A stretch of DNA of 64,000 nt, taken from the NCBI RefSeq assembly GCF_014649335.1, contig NZ_BMSV01000003.1, positions 248,001-312,000 on the forward strand, in the 5' to 3' direction. This DNA comes from Streptomyces roseolilacinus (GTDB lineage Bacteria; Actinomycetota; Actinomycetes; Streptomycetales; Streptomycetaceae). Position numbers and translations under genes: made by a program. Positions 60,060-64,000 of the stretch are shown piece after piece. The notes below the pieces were generated by a model, which was not told the DNA's origin, did not search any database, and saw only the letters and a program-made list of their open reading frames with translations. Position 1 is the stretch's first letter; every line of letters starts with the position of its first letter.

Positions 60060-61435
60060 CCCCCGGGCCCTCTCCCTACGACCCCCGAGACGACGCCGGG
60101 CACGGACCGTCCGACGGCAACCCGCCCGAGATCCGCCCCCGCGGTCCCCTCCTGCGCGAGTGCCCGCCGCCCTACCGGCGCACCAGCGGCCGGCTCGCCG
60201 CCGTCCTCCTCTACCGCAACGGCGGCCACCGCGTGATGTGGCCCGACCGCAAGGAGGACCACGGCACGCCCCTGTTCGGCAGCCCCTACACCGTCTTCGA
60301 GGTGCTCCTCGGCCGCAACGTCACCGAGTTCGACCTCGAACTGCCCGCCGCCGGCGACGGGGTGTCCTTCCGCGCCAAGGCCGGCGTCCAGTGGGAGGTC
60401 GACGACCCGCACCTCGTCGTCACCCGCCAGGTGTGGGACGTCGCGGAACTCCTCCGCGACGACCTCCTCGACGGGCTGCGCGCCGTCTCCCGCCGGTTCG
60501 GGATCACCGAGGCCCAGCGCGCCGACGAGGCCGTACGGGACGAACTGGCCGCCGGGCGGCTGCAGTTCGGCCGCGACCTCGGGCTGCGCACCCGCGTCCA
60601 CGTCTTCTTCGACCTCGACAGCGACGTGAAGGGGCAGATCGCCAAGGCCGACCGCACCCTCGTCGACATGGGCGTCGACCGGCGCGTCGCCGAACGGGAG
60701 CGGCGCAGGGAGGCGTACGAGCGGCAGCTCCTCGCCGACCGGACGAGGGAGCTCCAGGCCGTGCTCCAGCAGGGCGAGGTCGCGCAGATCGCCCACCACA
60801 TGGCGACCAACCCCGACAAGCAGTGGGAGATCCGCCGCCAGTTGCTCGCCGAGGAGCGGGAGGGCAAGGCCGACTTCCTCGCCGTCCTCCACCGGCTCAT
60901 CGACACCGGCGTCATCGAGCGCCACGACCTGGACCAGATGACCTACCAGGTCCTGGAGCACCTGCGCAGCAGCAGCGGCGGCGTCCTCGGCGGCGTCGCG
61001 GACCGGGTCCTGGACCTGCCCCGCCCCCGGCCCCGCGCCCTCACCGACGGCGTACCGTCCGCCGAACCGACCCGCCCGCCCTGGGAGGACGAGCCCGCCG
61101 GCCCCCGCCCCGCGGACCCGGACGACGATCCGTACCGCGACCGCGACCGCGATCCTCACCGTGACCCGTACCGCGACCGCGATCCTCACCGTGACCGTGA
61201 CCGCGACCCGCACCGCGACCGTGACCCGCACCGCGACCACGAGCCGCACCACGTCCACGAGCCGACCAACGTCCAGTCCGCCCGCGAACGGGAACGCGAG
61301 CAGGCCCGCGACCGCGACACCGGCGCGTCCTCCCGGCGAGGCGCCCCCCGCCGCACCGACGACCGCCACGACACCCCGCCGTACGCCCCGCCCGCGCGCC
61401 CCAGCGCCGACTTCGACGACTGGGACGACGAATGA
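60056..61435 (+). CDS. SPFH/band-7-like coiled-coil protein
   Basis: 459 residues. Residues about 45-210 (FEVLLGRNVTEFDLELPAAG, SFRAKAGVQWEVDDPHLVVT, LRTRVHVFFDLD) have the alternating pattern of an SPFH/band-7 domain but no membrane hairpin. A charged coiled coil follows (AERERRREAYERQLLADRTR). The C-terminus is a long Asp/Arg/His/Pro repeat region (DPHRDRD). SPFH proteins form rings or scaffolds at membranes, which would suit the adjacent PycTM effector. Fold call by eye; moderate certainty. Confidence 0.5.
   Translation: MTPGPSPYDPRDDAGHGPSDGNPPEIRPRGPLLRECPPPYRRTSGRLAAVLLYRNGGHRVMWPDRKEDHGTPLFGSPYTVFEVLLGRNVTEFDLELPAAGDGVSFRAKAGVQWEVDDPHLVVTRQVWDVAELLRDDLLDGLRAVSRRFGITEAQRADEAVRDELAAGRLQFGRDLGLRTRVHVFFDLDSDVKGQIAKADRTLVDMGVDRRVAERERRREAYERQLLADRTRELQAVLQQGEVAQIAHHMATNPDKQWEIRRQLLAEEREGKADFLAVLHRLIDTGVIERHDLDQMTYQVLEHLRSSSGGVLGGVADRVLDLPRPRPRALTDGVPSAEPTRPPWEDEPAGPRPADPDDDPYRDRDRDPHRDPYRDRDPHRDRDRDPHRDRDPHRDHEPHHVHEPTNVQSAREREREQARDRDTGASSRRGAPRRTDDRHDTPPYAPPARPSADFDDWDDE
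61135..61250 (+). repeat. degenerate in-frame repeats encoding Asp-Pro-His-Arg
   Basis: Units resembling CGCGACCGCGATCCTCACCG recur across about 115 bases in the 3' part of the SPFH-like gene. They encode DRDPHRD/DPYRDRD-type repeats, similar in Asp/Arg composition to the repeat in the ATPase gene of the same operon. Confidence 0.7.
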
Positions 61436-61926
61436 GCGGGACGAGCGGCGCCCCGGCGCCGCCCGACGAGGTCCGCGCCCTCGCGGAGCGCCTGCTGAGC
61501 ACCGTCCGCGAGGACATAGGCCGCGCCGACACCAAGGCGGCGATCCTCCTGTCCGGCGCGCTGGCCTTCCTCGCCGTCGTCTTCGCCCGCGACCCCGCGC
61601 CCCTCACCGCGCACGGGGCCGCCGCCGTCCTCGTCGCCCTGGCCGCCGCCCTGTGGGGCGCCGGGATGCTGATGCTCGTCGCGGTCGTCCTGCCCCGCAC
61701 CCGCATCGGGGCCGACCGCACCCTCCTGCGCGACCTCGCCGCCGGCGCCCCCGCCGGCGCGCTGCTCGACCGGCTGGCCGAGGCCGGTACCGACACGACC
61801 TCCTGGCTCCTGGACCAGGCCAGCGTCCACGGACAGGTGCTGGCCGCCAAGTACCGCTGGCTGCGCGCGGGCGTCCTCTGCCTGGCCCTCGGCTCGGCGC
61901 TCGCCCTCCTGAGTGAACTGTGGTGA
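61432..61926 (+). CDS. Pycsar effector-type (PycTM-like) membrane protein
   Basis: 164 residues. The N-terminal helix ends in IGRADTKAAILLSGALAFLA, the ADTKA signature before the first membrane helix in Pycsar effector-type proteins. A second helix pair follows (AAVLVALAAALWGAGMLMLV), then a soluble helical segment and a C-terminal hydrophobic helix (LRAGVLCLALGSALALL). In Pycsar defence, cUMP or cCMP made by a cyclase triggers such proteins to disrupt the membrane. Here a cyclase-like gene is in the same operon. ATGA overlap with the gene before. Confidence 0.75.
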   Translation: MSGTSGAPAPPDEVRALAERLLSTVREDIGRADTKAAILLSGALAFLAVVFARDPAPLTAHGAAAVLVALAAALWGAGMLMLVAVVLPRTRIGADRTLLRDLAAGAPAGALLDRLAEAGTDTTSWLLDQASVHGQVLAAKYRWLRAGVLCLALGSALALLSELW

Positions 61927-64000
61927 CCGAAGACATGCGACTGACCAGCACCGCACGGGCCGCGGGAACCGCCGCCCTGGCCCTGGCCCTGGGCCTCGCG
62001 GCCCTGACCCCCGCCCCGCCGCCGGCACCCGCCGCCGCGGTGGGCACGACCGCGTCCCCCGCCGAGGGCGCCGACCCGGTCGACTTCGCCATCGTCGTCG
62101 ACCAGTCCGACAGCCTGTCCGACGAGGACCTCGCCCGCGAGGTCGAGGCGGCCGCGCTCCTCGCCCAGGGCGAGATATCCGAACGCTCCCGCGCCACCGT
62201 CATCGGCTTCGGCAGCTCGGAGAAGCCCGGCCAGTCGCCCGTACGGGAGGTGTGCCCGCCCACCGTCGCCGACGCCGCGGGACGGCAGCGCCTCAGCGAC
62301 TGCGTGCAGCAGCTGGCGCGGCGCGACCCGGCCCGGGTCGGCCCCGGCACGGACTTCCCGGCCGCGATCCGGCAGGCCGTCGGCCGCCTCACCGAGAAGA
62401 GCGCCCCCACCACCCCCAAGGTCGTCTTCCTCCTCACGGACGGCCGCCTCGACGTCGACGACAGCCCCGAGTACGGCGCCGACCCGGAGAGCCGGCGGGC
62501 CAACGGCGCGAAGCGCCTCGCCGACGAACTGGCCCGCGCCCGCCGCGAGCACGTCCAGATCTGGCCCCTCGGCTTCGGCACGGCCATCGACCGCGCCACG
62601 CTCACCGACATGGCCGAGGGCGGCTACCGGGGCGGCTGCGCCGACCTGCCCTCCGCCACGCCGCGGATGCGGGTCGTCGCCGACTCGACCGGCATCGACA
62701 AGGCGTTCCAGGAGACCTTCGCCGCCGCCCGCTGCGCCGGCATCACCCCCGGCGACTCCAAGCGGCCGCCCGCCGACCTGTACGTGACGATCCCGCCGAT
62801 CGCCACCGACGGCGCCATCACCGTCAGCAAGCACGACCCGAAGGTCACCGTCACCTACTACGACCCGCGCGGCCGCAAGGTGCCCACCCGGGGCCGCTTC
62901 GACGACTCCGTCTTCGAACTCAGCGGCCAGGACGGCCCCGTGGAGGCGCTGCGCGTCAACAACCCGCTGCCCGGCCGCTGGCGCGCCCACGTCGAGGCGC
63001 CCGAGGGCCACCGGGACCGCGAGGTCGCCGTCCGCGCCATCTGGCAGGGCAGGCTCCGCTCCGCCGTCACCCTCGACCCCGCCTCCCCCCGCCCCGGCGA
63101 GAAGGCCGTCGTCGAGGTCCGCATGCAGACCCGCCGCGGCGTCGTCGTCACCGACCCGGCGCAGCTCGCCGGCATCAAGGTCGGCGCCCGGCTCGCCGGG
63201 GACGGCTTCGAGCCCGTCGACCTCACCCTCGCCGACGACGGCCGCGCCCCGGACCGCACGGCGTCCGACGTACGGTTCACCGGCACCGTCACCGTCCCGG
63301 CCGGCGCCACCGGCGCGCTGCGGCTCACCACCAGCATGGCCGCGCCCGGCGTCACCTCCGACCGGCGCCCCCTGCACGCCCGCGTCGGCGAGGGCACCCC
63401 CGCCGTGGTGGCCGGGCTCACCGTGGACCGGGTGACCGTCCACCCCGGCGGCACCGTCCACGGCACCCTGTCCGTCACCAACAACGACACCGCGCCCCGC
63501 ACCCTGCGGCTCGCCCTCGCCGACCAGGCGGCCGGCACCGAACTCCGCGTCGACCCGGCCACCGTCACCGTCGCGCCGGGCAGCCGCCGCGACGCCCCCT
63601 TCACCCTCGCCGTCGGCCCCGGCACCCCGCTCGGCGACATCGGGGGACAGCTCACCGCCGTCGACGCCGCCGACCACGGCCGGGTCCTCGACAGCGTCTT
63701 CCTCGACGTCCGCGTCGAGGCCCCGCCCACCTGGCTGGAACGCTGGTGGCCGGCCCTCGCCGGCGGCGGCGCCGCCGTACTGCTCCTCGGGGCGTTCCTC
63801 GCCGTACGCCTGCGCGCCCGCCGCCTCCGGCAGGACCTGGCCGGGGTGGAGCTGGAACTCCTCCGCGAGGACCGCACCCTCGACCGGCTCACCGTACGGG
63901 CCGGGCAGGGCCAGGGCGGCACGTTCCGCTTCACCGTCGAGCAGACCCTCGGCGCCGCCCCCACCCTCCAGAGGGCCCGCCCCGGCGCCCACGGTGCCCA
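61923..64000 (+). CDS. exported VWA-domain membrane protein, cut by the right window edge
   Basis: 692 residues visible. The GTG overlaps the PycTM stop (GTGA); an ATG four codons later is an alternative. The signal peptide (MRLTSTARAAGTAALALALG) ends near APAAA. The VWA domain has MIDAS motif DQSDS (60-64), a GTDF threonine and LLTDGR. Immunoglobulin-like beta domains follow, then a transmembrane helix (about 608-626) and a cytoplasmic part reading VRAGQGQGGTFRFTVEQTLG. It would display a metal-dependent adhesion domain outside and signal inward. Its end is not in the window. Confidence 0.75.
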   Translation, partial: MTEDMRLTSTARAAGTAALALALGLAALTPAPPPAPAAAVGTTASPAEGADPVDFAIVVDQSDSLSDEDLAREVEAAALLAQGEISERSRATVIGFGSSEKPGQSPVREVCPPTVADAAGRQRLSDCVQQLARRDPARVGPGTDFPAAIRQAVGRLTEKSAPTTPKVVFLLTDGRLDVDDSPEYGADPESRRANGAKRLADELARARREHVQIWPLGFGTAIDRATLTDMAEGGYRGGCADLPSATPRMRVVADSTGIDKAFQETFAAARCAGITPGDSKRPPADLYVTIPPIATDGAITVSKHDPKVTVTYYDPRGRKVPTRGRFDDSVFELSGQDGPVEALRVNNPLPGRWRAHVEAPEGHRDREVAVRAIWQGRLRSAVTLDPASPRPGEKAVVEVRMQTRRGVVVTDPAQLAGIKVGARLAGDGFEPVDLTLADDGRAPDRTASDVRFTGTVTVPAGATGALRLTTSMAAPGVTSDRRPLHARVGEGTPAVVAGLTVDRVTVHPGGTVHGTLSVTNNDTAPRTLRLALADQAAGTELRVDPATVTVAPGSRRDAPFTLAVGPGTPLGDIGGQLTAVDAADHGRVLDSVFLDVRVEAPPTWLERWWPALAGGGAAVLLLGAFLAVRLRARRLRQDLAGVELELLREDRTLDRLTVRAGQGQGGTFRFTVEQTLGAAPTLQRARPGAHGA

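Noticed and set aside
61135..61250. CRISPR-like regular repeats
   Set aside because: The units are contiguous and in frame inside a coding region, without unique spacers.

Overview
The window is Streptomyces chromosomal DNA. The evidence is very high G+C with strongly biased third codon positions, many GTG starts, frequent 4-base start/stop overlaps, and lineage-typical families: DUF5753/DUF397 pairs, DUF3093, DUF6099, a SepF paralogue, and sugar ABC importers without their own ATPase. No rRNA, tRNA, CRISPR array or intact insertion sequence was seen. The content suggests an accessory arm region rich in defence and saprophytic functions.

Layout. 1-7.1 kb: a translationally coupled CBS-domain/DUF262 pair on the minus strand, a gene-poor gap, then a BrxD ATPase-BrxHI helicase pair of BREX type with no methyltransferase, PglZ or PglY beside it. 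7.3-8.7 kb: secreted GH26 mannanase. 9-15 kb: a DUF3093 protein, a two-component system, a GT4 glycosyltransferase, an HTH-less DUF5753 gene with its DUF397 partner, and a broken streptothricin-acetyltransferase-like gene. 15.3-26.8 kb: a mannan-utilisation region with a sugar ABC importer, GH2 beta-mannosidase, LacI regulator, GH5 mannanase, mannose-6-phosphate isomerase and a ROK kinase. With the GH26 enzyme these form a route from polymer to hexose phosphate. A 15-base operator-like word recurs in three of the promoters, and a second palindrome class in others.

27-36.9 kb: small and secreted proteins (an RTX-type calcium-binding protein and a metalloprotease with FnIII and ricin domains), an Sfp-type phosphopantetheinyl transferase, a phosphoribosyltransferase/hydrolase pair and two amidohydrolases. 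37-46.4 kb: a multi-effector conflict cluster. Two intracellular trypsin-like proteases (one with an EAD1-like domain), a STAND NTPase, a second P-loop ATPase, an alpha/beta hydrolase and a DNA/RNA nuclease lie on the minus strand, with a caspase-like protease divergent from them. 46.5-51.4 kb: CBS, phosphoribosyltransferase, SepF-like, MazG-like, DUF6099 and LLM-oxidoreductase genes. 51.6-55.7 kb: the Pnkp/Hen1 RNA-repair pair.

56 kb to the right edge: a Crp/Fnr regulator, then a tightly overlapping operon encoding a class III nucleotidyl-cyclase-like protein, an ATPase with Arg in place of the Walker A Lys, an SPFH-like coiled-coil protein, a Pycsar-effector-type (PycTM) membrane protein and a von Willebrand A-domain protein cut by the window end. 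The first two share a short peptide motif. This operon and the protease/caspase cluster are the best candidates for undescribed systems.

All function calls come from reading the sequence by eye. No database search or structure prediction was run.
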